This document shows positions 23,855-35,574 of a stretch of DNA of 64,000 nucleotides, piece after piece; the stretch's first letter is position 1; each line of letters begins with the position of its first letter. This DNA comes from Hepsetus odoe (Eukaryota > Chordata > Actinopteri > Characiformes > Hepsetidae): positions 25,938,506 through 26,002,505 of the forward strand of contig CM029367.1 of assembly GCA_017165825.1 (NCBI GenBank), in the 5' to 3' direction. A program made the position numbers and the translations under genes. The notes beneath the pieces are model-generated. The model was not told the origin of the DNA. It ran no database searches and was given only the letters and a program-made list of their open reading frames with translations.

Positions 23855-25861
23855 AAACTGCTGAGTAATGCCGTTTAAAATAGAAAGTTTACATGTTTAC
23901 ATGCACATTATGGCCACATTACAGCTGGAAAGAGTCACAAACACTTAAAATGCTAAAAAAAATAAACGGTCGCTGTGATCTTGAGCTTTATCATTTTCAA
24001 ATGTGGATTATCATTATCTTTCAAACAATATTTTGCCTGTACCTCAACCTCCTGTTTTGTATTTCTCTGCAGGAATTTTTCTCTGAAAAAGAGAGCTAAA
24101 ATAACTTACGTTAGGAAAAAGAAGAGCCATCACCTAATACATCAATAGAAAAGAGATTTTTCTAATACACAATCTGCAGTATGACATAATTGTGTACCAG
24201 AATGTTGTTTAAAATGGGTGTGTAACCCACAAAAATTACCCTGCAAAAACTGCAAAGACAGGACATAGAACCTGGGGAAAGCAGTCAAAATACTGAATGA
24301 AAATTAAAATAATCTATCATTTGTTTAAAGTGCACCTTCATCACAAACCAAGTACTTACCCATATGCCATTAGCCCAAATATGGAAAAGTGGTCTCTCAT
24401 CTTAGCTTTAGTAAATATTCCATATAAAAACATTTACTTCAGCAAAGAAACAAAAACCTAATTCGGGGGCCTATCCTTTGATAATAAAAAAGTACAGATC
24501 ATCAAAAAACATTTTTCCTCAATTTCTTTGGAAAAAATACATTCACAGTTCCCACAGTCCAAACATGCAAATGAAGCTGTCATTTTACATTTGCTGTCTT
24601 TCTGTTTTCCCAAAAACTCAGCCATTTACCTTTATATCTGCTCACGTCCGGTTCTGCCTAGACCGTTTTTCGAAAGAAGCAGAACTGTTGGCAGCCAATC
24701 AGAACAAAGCCCATTTGCATTAGTTTTAAAGGGGTAGTAACAAAACTTAGCTGTTTAATTCAGGGACTGGAAAACGGCCTTGAGAAAATGAATTGGGACT
24801 GTTTCAGTACTTCAACCTAGGCAACTGTCAAATTGGGGGGGAAGAGAGAGAAAAAAAAAGAAAGAAAAAAAAACACCAAAATGCTAGAGAATATGCTTTA
24901 CAAAATAGAGCCCATTTTTGCAATCCTTCACAGCGTAGGTGTGCTGATCTAGATTCAGATTTCTCTCTTTTTTTCCTGACTTTGCTAACAAAAACAGATC
25001 CAGGGGCTTTAGGAATACGGGTCCTGATTAGCTACAAGGTGCTGCTGCATTAATTCCTCTATCATTTAATATACACTCAACTCCCTGTGTGACCCAAATA
25101 ACAAAAGGAACTAAGAAAGACAAAACTGACTATTGATAATCCCCTGCATGTAGGCCCTAAAGCACAGCAACAGATGGGGAGAACATCATGTGGTATGCAA
25201 CAATGCATAAATCTGCTTCCACACTTCCACTCCACAAGTCATAGCTTAAAGTTTATGATGAACTAATTGGAGCAGCTCTCTAAGGACTTCAGTGCCAGAG
25301 AGAATGTGCTGTCATCTCAGTAAAAAAAGCACCAATTTGCATTGCTACCATATAGGGCTTTTGCACAATTTGCAGCAGGAACTATAAAAAGTCAGCATAT
25401 GTCGGCACCCAGGGCTTAAGACACCGTAAATTGGATCGGCTTTTGGTTGAGCATGCTGGCTCATGAACGGGTAAGAAGAAGGCTGCAGTTTCAGCCTGGG
25501 TGATCAGCCTGGGGATCCCCATAACATGCTGCATTTTTCATCCTCCTGAATGATTTCACATAAATGTAACATACAGAAGAAAAAGTGCTGCAGGACACTG
25601 AATGCACAAACAGCAGAGACTCTGCCCTGCACAAGCTTGTCATGCAAAACAGATTGTCATTCCAGTCCACAAAGACCCCCAACAGAGTTCACATTTCCCT
25701 CAAGTTTAGCTGGGTACCTGGTTAAGGTGTGTTAAGAACTGGAATACATCAAAAGATGATCCCCTTTCAGTGCTGGTGGGTGTGAAAGAGTTTCATTTGT
25801 AGATAAGAGCTCGTGTGGATATGCGCTTGTATTGCACACAGACATTTTCTTGCATTCTTAC

Positions 25862-25949
25862 CAGGAGGAAGTGTTTCCATGCTATGGGCTCTGTCATCTG
25901 CATTGACGTGTGTTTGAATTCTGTTTGAATTTAAACCACTCCAGTCATC
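25862..25949 (-). CDS. galnt2: galnt2 exon 2 (stem region)
   Basis: This 88-nt exon starts in phase 0 and ends after one base of a Gly codon. It encodes DDWSG...HSMETLPP plus the first base of G, matching human EDWNE...QSMETLPP (residues 43-73) at both ends. The middle is divergent and two residues shorter than human, as expected for the flexible luminal stem between membrane anchor and catalytic domain. On the minus strand the acceptor is TTTGACAG/GATGACTGG. It is preceded by an unusually long T-rich polypyrimidine tract (plus-strand A-run at 25955-25982). The donor is CCTCCTG/GTAAGAAT. This exon does not appear as a long open frame, so it was found by motif and confirmed by its phase match to exon 3. 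The sequence match alone is short; the phase and position make the call strong. Confidence 0.9.
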
Positions 25950-25954
25950 CTGTC

Positions 25955-25982
25955 AAAAAAAAAAAAAGAAAAAAAAAAAAAA
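25955..25982. repeat. A-rich run serving as exon 2 polypyrimidine tract
   Basis: A13-G-A14 on the plus strand is a T-run with a single C on the galnt2 strand, placed directly before the GACAG acceptor of exon 2. Confidence 0.9.
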
Positions 25983-28167
25983 GAAAGAATACACATAAGT
26001 TATATTAACAATAAGGCATCAAAAGGAACTCACAGACTTGACCGAACAGCACAATTCATTTAGTAAAGTGCAAACCGCACGTCATAAAACATCTCTGTCA
26101 TATTCAAATCAATCTGGTGACTTTGTCTTCTTGTAAAACGATAAACGTTCTGCTTTACTGGACACGTCACATCTTCTCAGTAGAAGCGTGTGCCAACTAC
26201 ACTTCAGTACAATTTGGCCTGCAAAACTGGAACGTGAATTACAAACTGTATATAAAAAAAGCATTACAAAAAAACACAGAGAGCCTGTCCCTGCCTTTCA
26301 TTTATCAGTTTCTGTTCATACACAAGCGCCTGCTGGTAATTTCTCTGGTGTTGCAATGGATCCCCCTTGCCGAGATTTTGACCCTGACCACTCTTCCCAG
26401 TTTAAAAACCGTTAGGTTCCTGGATAAGAACGCCTGTGTAAATAAGAGTGTTGAAAATTGAACTTTTGAAATTTCTGACACTCTCCCTTTGTCTTTCTTT
26501 CATCGAAACCACCAACGATCAAGAACCAAATCCAGATTTATCCACACAGAGAAAAGAAGGACGTGGCTTAAATGAACATCTAGATACTGTCAAATAACCA
26601 GGCATGTTTGTGCTTCTAGGGTTTGTGATTTAAGTGGTTATTTTATGGATATTAGGCAGAAGAAAAAGCTACCAAAATCGGACTAAATCCTCTAAAACCG
26701 CCAATAAAAACAAACCCAGAATAAGACAGGTACTCATCAGCACAAAACACCATCATTGGAAACAGAAATAACAGCTTCATTCCTTTAAGCTCTCAGATTT
26801 GCGTTCTCAAAATGCTGCGCTCTCAGTAGTTTTCAGGTAATTTAGTAAAGATGCCAAGTCTGTAAGAAAGAAACAAAAGCATGAGTCAGCTTCTTCCAGG
26901 TCTACCTCTGTTCCTGAGATGAAAGTTTACTGAGCATGTTCAGGTGTGATTTAAAAGTCAAATCAGAGAAGCTCCCTACTTCTGGCCTCTCTAGACCGTA
27001 AATCCCAGAGTGCGTTCTTTTCTTTCGGTTTGGTCAAACTTGTAATGTGGGTTAATATTTATTTAGTTTAGATGCTGGACAGGCACTTTTACCATAATTT
27101 CCCAAACTGCAGGTTCTTTCTCTAGACAGCCTGTCTGCTCTCTAAACAACATTTTTTTTTTTCCATGAAGCACAGACAAAGTAACACAGGAAATAACAAA
27201 ACCGCGTGAGATAAGAGTTTAATTTCTTTTAAAAATGAATGTCAGCAATAAGCGAGGGATCCAAGCTGTTTGCTGATTTGCAGCAAAAACTTTTCTTTTT
27301 TTTTTTTTTAAAGAAGAAAAAGAATACCCCAAAAAAAATGTAATTAAATAAAAAATAGAAAATACAATCCCCTTCCCAGGGTTTCCTCTTACCATGTGCT
27401 CTCATTAGCTAGATACTGTCAGACACCCCAGTTACAGCACTTTTCCTACTACAAGACTCACCAACAATTCAACATTTCCAACAATTCAGTATTCATATCT
27501 TTTGAGCATCTATGAGGCATCGGCAGATCAAATACATTCACAATTAGCAACTGAAAGCTGATTTGTTGGCACTGAGCAGCCACTAATTTGCCTCTGATCA
27601 GGGGTTTTTTACAAATCTCCAGTGGAAAATGAGGGGTGTATTCATGTAATGTGAAACTTCTTGTCTTGCTTACAACCAACATTTCTATTCATCCTGCATG
27701 TTTTCTTATTACTAAATCATATCAGCTACAAATATCAGTACATATATAAATGCCAACAATGGGACATTATAATGTGCCTATATTGCTCTGCAGGGCATGT
27801 TATATTGTTAACTAAGCAAAAATCCCTTCTCAGCAAAGCTAAATAGCACCAGTTCTAAGTTCTAGACAGCACGAACAATTGAACCTGTGAAATTATTCAT
27901 AAGAGACTATCCCATACATTATCATCTGTGCCCTTTGTATGACTCACTCATACCATTATAAACCAAAAACAAGTAAAACAAACTGCTTGGATTAGTCACA
28001 CACACGCACTTGATCAGTGCTGAAGCAGATATCTATAAGATAAGATATGGGGGGAAAAAAAAAAATCTTGGCAAGCAGGATTTCCCTAAAGCTTAACATG
28101 TCCTCAGCAGCAAAAAGCTGGTGAAGATTAACCAGTCTGAAGGAGGCTTTGGCCGTAGGACAGTATT

Positions 28168-28421
28168 GAAGTGAAGTAAAAGTGACTATTTTAATGTGAA
28201 ACACAGCACAACACTCAGTGACTCAGTCAACTAATGCAACCTCTGCTTTTAACCCGTACACACCATGCAGCAGGGGCTAGCTGTTTAAAGCACTTGGGGA
28301 GCAGTGATGGGGACGGTACCTTGCTCAAGGCTATATCAGGGCAACCTACTGATCTGGGATTCAAACCCACAACCTTCCGATCCTGGGGCCTAGTCCTTAA
28401 GCACTAGACATCCACTGCCTC
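28168..28421 (-). mobile_element. SINE-A (A2), first of three clustered copies
   Basis: The inverted tail GAAGTGAAGTAAAAGTGACT is followed by ATGTGAAACACAGCACAACA, marking the older subfamily. CGGTACCTTGCTCAAGG and a decayed head (GCACTAGACATCCACTGCCT) complete it. The B box has changed to GATTCAAACCC. Confidence 0.82.
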
Positions 28422-28440
28422 ACAAACCTCTGGTTTTCAC

Positions 28441-28579
28441 CCTTAGACACACGTTCAGCAGAGGGCAGCTGTTTAAAGCGCCCGGGGAGCAGTGATGAGC
28501 AACATACAGATCTGGGATTCTAACTCCTAACCTTCCGATCCTGGGGCCTAGTCCCTAACCACTTGGCCAACACAGCCCC
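28441..28579 (-). mobile_element. SINE-A, truncated second copy of the cluster
   Basis: Only the 5' two thirds remain: CAGAGGGCAGCTGTTTAAAG, GCCCGGGGAGCAGTGATG, the GGGATTCTAACTCC B-box remnant and the head ACCACTTGGCCAACACAGCC. The 3' tail is absent and the CTTGCTCAAGG segment is deleted. Confidence 0.75.
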
Positions 28580-28644
28580 ATTATTATTTGTTCGTGTTGC
28601 CTCTAGGGATTCCAAATAGTGAACAATATGTGGATGCGGTCAGT

Positions 28645-28841
28645 GAGGTAAAGTGAAACTGACACCTTGTCATTGTGAATACACACCACAACACACAGTG
28701 AACTATAATGTATGGTTCTGTATTTAACCCATACACACACGTACAGGAGGGAGCAGCTATTGAAAGTGCCCAGGGAGCAGTGATGGGGATGGTACCTTGC
28801 TCAAGGGGCCTGTTCCCTAACCACCAGGCCACCGCTGCCCC
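28645..28841 (-). mobile_element. SINE-A (A2), third copy of the cluster, B box deleted
   Basis: It has the inverted tail AAGTGAAACTGACACCTTGT, CATTGTGAATACACACC and GGGATGGTACCTTGCTCAAG, then jumps directly to GGGGCCTGTTCCCTAACCAC. The segment with the B box is missing, so Pol III transcription from internal promoter elements would be lost. Confidence 0.8.
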
Positions 28842-29529
28842 AAGAGACAGCGTGTAATACACAAGCAAAAAGAAAGGACGATACAAAACGCAAGGCCAGT
28901 AATAACTCAAAGAGGAAAAAGAAAGCAGGAAAATAAATACACAGTTCAAGCAGAAACTGTTGCACAGCCACACTCTAATCCCTCTCAGCCTAGCATCTGG
29001 ATCCATCCAACTTTCTAACTCCCAAACAGAGGAATGTATAGCATGGCTGATCTGTATATTGCTCAGCTATAATTTACTAATGTAACACAATATTGTATTT
29101 TATCTAATTCTTTTATCTAAAGTCTAATCAGTGTTTTTCCAGGACTTCCTCCCAGGTCTGACCAGGCTTGACCTAAACCGACAGGCACTGCTTAATTTGT
29201 AACCTAAATCCAAAACTAAAACCAGCTTGCATGCCACAACACTAATGGAGGATCACAGACCGTCACTGCTGTATTTTTGTTTAATTGCCGATGGTACCAG
29301 GCGGACAGCATCATCAGTCAACTGTTCTCCCTGTGTTAAAAGTTCCTCTTGCTACTGCTGTTACTGCATAAATGCTTACTATAGGATAACAAATGAAGGG
29401 AAAGAGTCACTGCAAACTCTCTTAAGCGCTTAAATTGCACAAAATCCGGCATGGCAGGTAGCAAACCTCAAAATACGATAATAATATATAATTTTTCGAA
29501 TAATTATTATTCAAATATCATATATAGTT

Positions 29530-29690
29530 TATACCCAAGTCAACTTTATTTATGTGGAGCATTTTACTGCCATCGTCACAAAGTAGCTTTACAGAATCTG
29601 TGTCTGTGTAGTGAACAAACCAACGGCGACAGATGCAAAACTCCCTGAAACTGGAGGAAGAATAAAGAACGATTCCTGCAAAGCAAGTAG
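29530..29690 (-). repeat. Dispersed fish repeat with AAATAAA..TTGACTT end, copy 1
   Basis: The inverted sequence AGTCAACTTTATTTATGTGG, then AAGTAGCTTTACAGAATCTG, ACCAACGGCGACAGATGC and AAAACTCCCTGAAACTGGAG matches a repeat I recognise from many fish genomes. Its class is uncertain to me. Copy 2 at 61905-62030 has the same end in the opposite orientation. The sequence up to about 29880 may be a continuation. Confidence 0.55.
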
Positions 29691-30059
29691 AGATTACAAA
29701 AGGAAAACGTCTTATACCAGATGTTTAAGAGAGTAAACAGCACTGATGGCCGTTACGGTCTCGGGCTAGTAGAAATGAGGGCCTTCAGAGTGAGAAGTTA
29801 AAAGGTTTTGGTTTGTAAGTATGGTTGGCCTTGGTTAGTGGGCAGCAGCACATGCAGGCGATCCATGATGGTGTAGCTGGTCTGGAGTACAGTAAAAGTC
29901 TAAATTGCCTGCCAAGTAACATTTCATCTAATCATAATGTCCTGGAAAATGTCTTCTTTTTTAAATTCAAATTAAAAAGCCATTTAAGCCAGGTCTAGTT
30001 GTTGTTCTTATCGTGTTTACCACTGACCTCATTTTCCAGCTGTTACCTGTTTTCAGTTA

Positions 30060-30295
30060 TCACCCATTGTTGCTCAATTTCGTATTTGGGACCCGACAGA
30101 CACCCACAACCATCTTATGTTTTTGTGTTTCGACATTAATGAACCAGAGCTGAGAGGTCCAACCCAAAAGGAGCAGGACCGTTTTTGCTCTTTTGTACTC
30201 GCAGCCTTGGATATTTTTGTGTTGTTAAGAATCGAACTGGGGTCCCAGTGATGGGATGTGACCTTCTTAGGCTTTTGCACCATTCAGGAGCTCCA
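30060..30295 (-). repeat. Possible degenerate tRNA-derived SINE of a third family
   Basis: Read on the minus strand, GGAGCTCCTGAATGGTGCAA and, about 40 nt later, CCCAGTTCGATTC are positioned like a tRNA-type A and B box. GTCCTGCTCCTTTTGGGTTG and ATGGTTGTGGGTGTCTGTCG follow. There is only one copy in the window, so this cannot be confirmed here. Confidence 0.35.
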
Positions 30296-33111
30296 ACATT
30301 ACTGATATTAATGATTTCTCTCAAAGGCCACCTTTCAGCTGGGTAGAAACACAGAGCTGCATCCTGCTGTTTTTTGGGTTAAGTCTCAGCACTGCTATTG
30401 GACATCCATGCCTGTGTACTTCACATGGACTTTGCCATCTGGCACCAGAGCAGTACAAAACGAAAAAAGGGAAGGAAACTGCCATGATCCATTGTATATC
30501 ACTTTACCAGTGAAACATGGCAAAAGAAAGATCTCTCGAATTATCTTTATTGATTGTGTGGAACAAAATCTCAAGGGGAGGAGGAAAAAAAAAATAAAAA
30601 TCTCTCTTCACAGCCATACAAATGGCTTGAAACAAAGAAAAGCTGAAGTCTCCCATATCGGCCATGGCAGTCAAGGAGTGAAAAAGTGGACCTGGCAACA
30701 AGTCTAATTTAATCAGAGCATGAATTTCAAGGAGAAAGACTAAAATCCTTCTTGAATGATGTCACTTCTTCACACTCTCTGCAACTTCAACAGCTGTTGT
30801 GCCACTCAAAGAATTACATGTCACAGGATCAAAAAAAACAAGCGCAAAGCCCTGAAAGCCAGCCACTGCATACGATTCTTTTTTCAACTAGTCGATTTAA
30901 AACAATCTTCTCAAAATAGAGAACTTCAAACCATTATGCTGCTTGCTTGATTTACGGAAACTAACTCGCAACCTACAGCCTTTCTTGGGGCTGCTGGTTG
31001 GAGACATGGTGCAAACGTGAGATATTTTGGATGTGGAGCAGATGTCTAAGCACTGTGAAGGGCATTTGAATGGATTCAGTTCGATCACAAAGGCATCAGA
31101 CTGAGCAGAGATCTGGGCACCTAAACAGTCTCCAATCTAAGTGATTAAAATTGAGGGAAGGATTTTGGAAGAAATCCTTTTCACAGGCCATATTCCAAGA
31201 AGCTTACCAAGACTACAAAGTAAGACTGACATGCACGGCATGTTTTTTCTTTAAGCCTTGAGCTGCAAAGATGTCCAGATTTAAAAACGCCTGCAAATGA
31301 ACAAGAACCATAAGACCATCATTCTGAACTGGCACTTTAAGTTGGTCGGTTTGCAAACAAAGCAGCACAGTCTTTTAAATGTTTACAAGCTTAACTGATA
31401 AAAAGGATGGCATATTTCACATCAGCAGCATCAGGTTCAAACCTTTTAATATATTACTTTGCACCAAAAATAAAGGTGCTGTTTAATCCCTTCATTACCG
31501 AGTGCTACAGAGTGGAACAAATTAGTTTTTTTTTCCAGAAGAGTGCTAGGACAGGAGCAAAACACTCTGTCTGAAATGCAGAATACAGACCAGAGGTGGT
31601 GGATGCGGGAAAACAAGAAGCATTTTTCCATCTGTGCATCTCATATTCAGACACATGGACTGAACTACAAGGTACAGAAAAGATGTTTCCTGCTTGATTT
31701 TCAGTGTAAATTGTGCTACAGGCCAATTTAAAATGATTTATTGAACAGAGTGTGCAGCCCAAGGGGCTGACGTTCACAGAACTACTTTTCTTTATTATTA
31801 AAAAAAACAAAAAAAACCATTTCTAATAAACAGAGCTTATCTGTTGTGCTGTATTAACATGAAAAGCTGTTCTGATGCTTTCTTGTTTTTCTCTTATTTC
31901 ATAAAACCAGTTCTCTGTGATTATAGAACCTGATTCTGAATGTAAGAGAACATTGCTGATGAGACATAAAGGAGGGTTTAGGAAACTTCAAAAGAAGATA
32001 TAATATAGGTGAACGTGTGATCTGTCTACAGTCTTAAAAACAAAGATGCTAGAGAAGGATTCATAGAATCCTTCAATGGATGATTCGTAATGGAACCACT
32101 CTTGTTTGAAGCTACAAAGAATCATTTCTTTCTTCCATAATGTTTGCCGTAACATATTTTTCTTTTAGAAAACTAAACCAAAATCCTAAATTTGAGAAGT
32201 TTAGGGAAACAAAAGTAGGTTTGTTAGTGCTAGGTTTCTTCCATGAGATTGCTAAATAACTAGCAGGTAAACTCACTGGGTTTACTTTTCTGAGAAACTT
32301 GGATATCATGTGAAGGGAAAGGCTAACAAAACTCAAACAGAATGGCTTCAAAAACTAAAGTGTTAAGACTTAATCCTAATTCTTTTCCATTTAGACAACA
32401 ACAAAAAAAGATTTGACAGCAAGGATCTCATTTCTACTATGAAGAACCTTCCTCATAATGTAAAGGCTATTAACTGTCTATCAGAGACCAGGGAAGCACT
32501 GAAGGATCCTAAGAGTGTATTTAGTGTGTCGGCTTTAGTGATTAACCCACTCCAACTAAATCTTCCAGCCGAAAAAGTCCTACTCATCGGTCCCCCAAAT
32601 AGCAGGGCTTGAAGTGAAGCATGCATGGACAGCTTCCTCTGCTTGTCTGTGCAGGATGTCTGACCTCACCTGTGTATTTATCCCCCATTTCAAACGCTCT
32701 CCGTACAAAAGAACTGCTTGCACAAGTTGATTTCTTATGGTGGTGTTCAAACCCAACATCCTGTGTGAATTTTTAAACCATAAAAAAGCTTCAGAAATAC
32801 AAAATGGAACATTTTTGCCATTTATTCAAATACATGTCGTGAACATGGCTGAGAAATACACACCACAAAATGTCAAACACCTTCAATTCTGAGAACCATC
32901 CTGCACTCCACATATAGTGGGCTGTTGTTTTGAAGGAGAAACTGCTTTTTAAGGGAGTTGCGTTGCTCAGACACACAGTCAGCATCCTTCAGCCCCAAAA
33001 ACCACAACAGAAAACACTAATGCTAAGATTACCAATGAACTCCACCTGTTTACACAAAGAATTAGTGAGCCAGGCAGCTGCAGTGAGCTGATGTCAGCAT
33101 TGCTTTTACAC

Positions 33112-33307
33112 TCACATTTGCAGCATTTAGCAGACGCTCTTATCCAGAGCGACTTCCACGTCCTAATTACAGGGACAGACCCCCTGGAGCAACTCAGGGT
33201 TAAGGGTCTTGCTCAGAGACCCAGTGATGGTAGTGCCAGATTCGAACCTGGGACCTCTTGAGCCATAGGTCCATAGGCAAGTATCCTACCACTAGACCAC
33301 CGCCCCC
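33112..33307 (-). mobile_element. SINE-B, inverted copy
   Basis: It starts with the inverted tail CATTTGCAGCATTTAGCAGA, continues with CTCTTATCCAGAGCGACTTC and AGATTCGAACCTGGGACCTC (inverted B box), and ends CCACTAGACCACCGCCCCC, the inverted head. It is close to the 21928 copy except for scattered substitutions. Confidence 0.87.
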
Positions 33308-33439
33308 ATTGCATTGCGAAACCTCATAGAAATAATCGAACCAAGAATGGGCCGTTGGAGCAGAATCATAGATCCCCTTTGAGGTTCCTTTAAATGGATG
33401 ATTCTTTAAAAACCTTTTATTAAGAACTTTTAATCTTTT

Positions 33440-34390
33440 TCTTCTTTAGGCTGCTCCCGTAGGGGTCGCCATAGCGGTTTCCATTTCTTCCGGTCCTCCA
33501 CATCTTCCCCATTCAAACCACCTGCATGTCCTCTCTCACCACATCCATAAACCTCTTTGGTCTTCCTCTTTTCCTCTTGCAGGCAGCTCCTTTCTCAACA
33601 TCCTTCTCCCGATATAATCTTCACGTCTACTCTGTACATATTCAAACCAATGCAATCTTGTTTCTATAACTTTATCTCCAAAATATCCAACCTCAATATA
33701 CTCATTCTTATCCTGTTCACACAAATTAAAACCCTCTCCAGGCACCCTCTCTCCACTCCTCAGGCATCCTCTCATTTTCCGAGATTGTGTTGAATAATCT
33801 GGTCAGAAACTCCACTGCCTTGTCTCCTAAACATCTCTGTGCTTCCACCTCTACGTAATTCAGGCCAATAGCCTTCCCACACTTCATCCTCTTCATCACT
33901 GCCCTTACTTCCATCTTGCTCATCTGCTGCACTTGCTGGATCATCTGATCTTCTCTCTCTCTCTCCTTCTCATCATTCATCAGCAGCTCAGCACTCCACG
34001 CTCTGCTCACTTGTGTATCTTTCCATTTCTATCCTTTATCAACCTGACCTGCTACACATCTTTCCAAGCTCTGTCTCTCCGTCTAGTCAATCGGTATAGG
34101 TCCTTTTCTCCTTCCTTTTCTACAGTCCAACCGCTCATACAATTCACCTTAAATCTTATCTTTAGCCTTCACCACTGCTTTCTTCGCCCGGTGCTTTATC
34201 TCCTTGTACTCCTGTCTACTTTCCTTTATCACACCTTCAACTTTCAGATTCAGAATCACCACCATATCTGACACTCTCTTCACCTCCAAAGCACCATACT
34301 CTTCTTTCAGAAGAACACCTACCCCATTCCTCCTTCCACCATCCACACCATGGTACCTAAGATCATATATAAGGTTAGGTAGCAGCATCT
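33440..34390 (-). mobile_element. RTE-like LINE mosaic with internal deletions
   Basis: Same family as the 23-kb copy, also minus strand. From right to left it keeps an endonuclease piece (YHGVDGGRRNGVGVLLKEEY, then ALEVKRVSD) at 34265-34388; a linker piece (SRQEYKEIKHRAKKAVVKAK) at 34149-34210; the start of the RT region (MKRMKCGKAIGLNYVEVEAQ and TRLFNTISENERMPEEW) at 33735-33910; and the C-terminal end (HWFEYVQSRREDYIGRRML) near 33575-33650. The RT core with FADD is deleted. The 3' end GGGGTCGCCATAGCGG corresponds to that of the first copy. Confidence 0.78.
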
Positions 34391-35574
34391 AACATTTTCC
34401 TTTCACAGCAAAAGTGTTTACCTTTAAAATAAAAACATTTTTTTAAAAAACCCAAAAAAACACCATTCCTTGAAGGGATGCCAAAGTTCAGGGGGGTGGA
34501 TACAATAAAATATTGCAATATTTCCTTTGAGAAAGACACAATAACAGACAACAGTCTCTGATGAGTTTTTTTAGCCACAAGCTATTTAAACTAAAATATA
34601 ACTGGAATCAAATTCAAAACAGATTTAATGATAGTGTTTTTTGAAAATCATTTGAAACTATGGAGAACAAAGGGCTTTATTATTATCTGAAGGAAACTTG
34701 ATAACGTTTAGATTTTACTACAGGCCGAAATAAACCCATTTTATCTTGGAGCTTGTTCACTTATGGCAGATCAGGAGTGACGATCTGTGATTTCAGCAGG
34801 CTATGTTTTAGGGCAAAAGATATTTTAAACTCTGCCATTACAGACAAAACATGAACTTATCAGGCTCGTGGAAGCACTTTGTTCAGGATCTTTGGTTCTA
34901 AGTAACTGTAAAGCAAACAGCAGCTCCAACATATGACCACGCATGATCAGCTTTTCTTTTTTTTTGCCCCACTGGGTTGTTCTCTTGACTGATAGAAAGA
35001 GGAAATGAAATCTTGGCAGGTGGGCCGGGCTGAGATGGCAAATGAAGAGCACCTGGACCACTCACAGTGGCTCAGAGGAACAGATGCACAGCCGTGGGGT
35101 CAAACAGAGTCCTGCTGAGCTTGACAGGCCACAGTCTCAGTTCCAGACTTTCACTGCAGAGCTTTTCAGCACTCTGGAGCCCCGTCACACAAACATCTTC
35201 ATTATCAGGCAGCATGACTATGATTGATCACACTTTCCTGGCATAGCATTAAAGTCCAGGTGAGCCTCCCACAAGGCCCTTGCAAAGCTCATTAAACTGG
35301 GTTCTTATTCCAAACACCAGGGCACTCAAAGCAATGCTTCTTTCAAAAATCTCAGTTTCCCCAATCACTAAAGCATAGTCAATAAGCCAATTTATGCTTA
35401 GTGTCCAAGGGTTGGTTATATAGTTTTGCACAGGAGCTGACGGTCTAAAAAAATAAAGAAATAGAACAATAAATTCTAGCTTCAAGGTCGCTGGTACTAA
35501 AGTTTAAATCTATTGGCTCCAATGGTCCATTTTACAGTGATTGATTTACACTATTTTTTCAATATTTGTAATGC

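Larger units (their letters stand above)
19178..25861 (-). other. galnt2: galnt2 intron 2 (6,684 nt)
   Basis: This intron lies between exons 2 and 3. It contains a T-rich tract at 19480-19512, a SINE-B at 21928-22138 inside TA/CA-rich simple sequence, and the RTE-like LINE at 22999-23854 with its target duplication. No gene or RNA feature was recognised in 19.2-21.6 kb or 23.9-25.86 kb. Confidence 0.85.

Noticed and set aside
32040..33430. GGAACC/GATTCTT-rich stretches at 32.05 and 33.36 kb as a MITE pair
   Set aside because: Only short similarity; no termini or target duplications could be defined.
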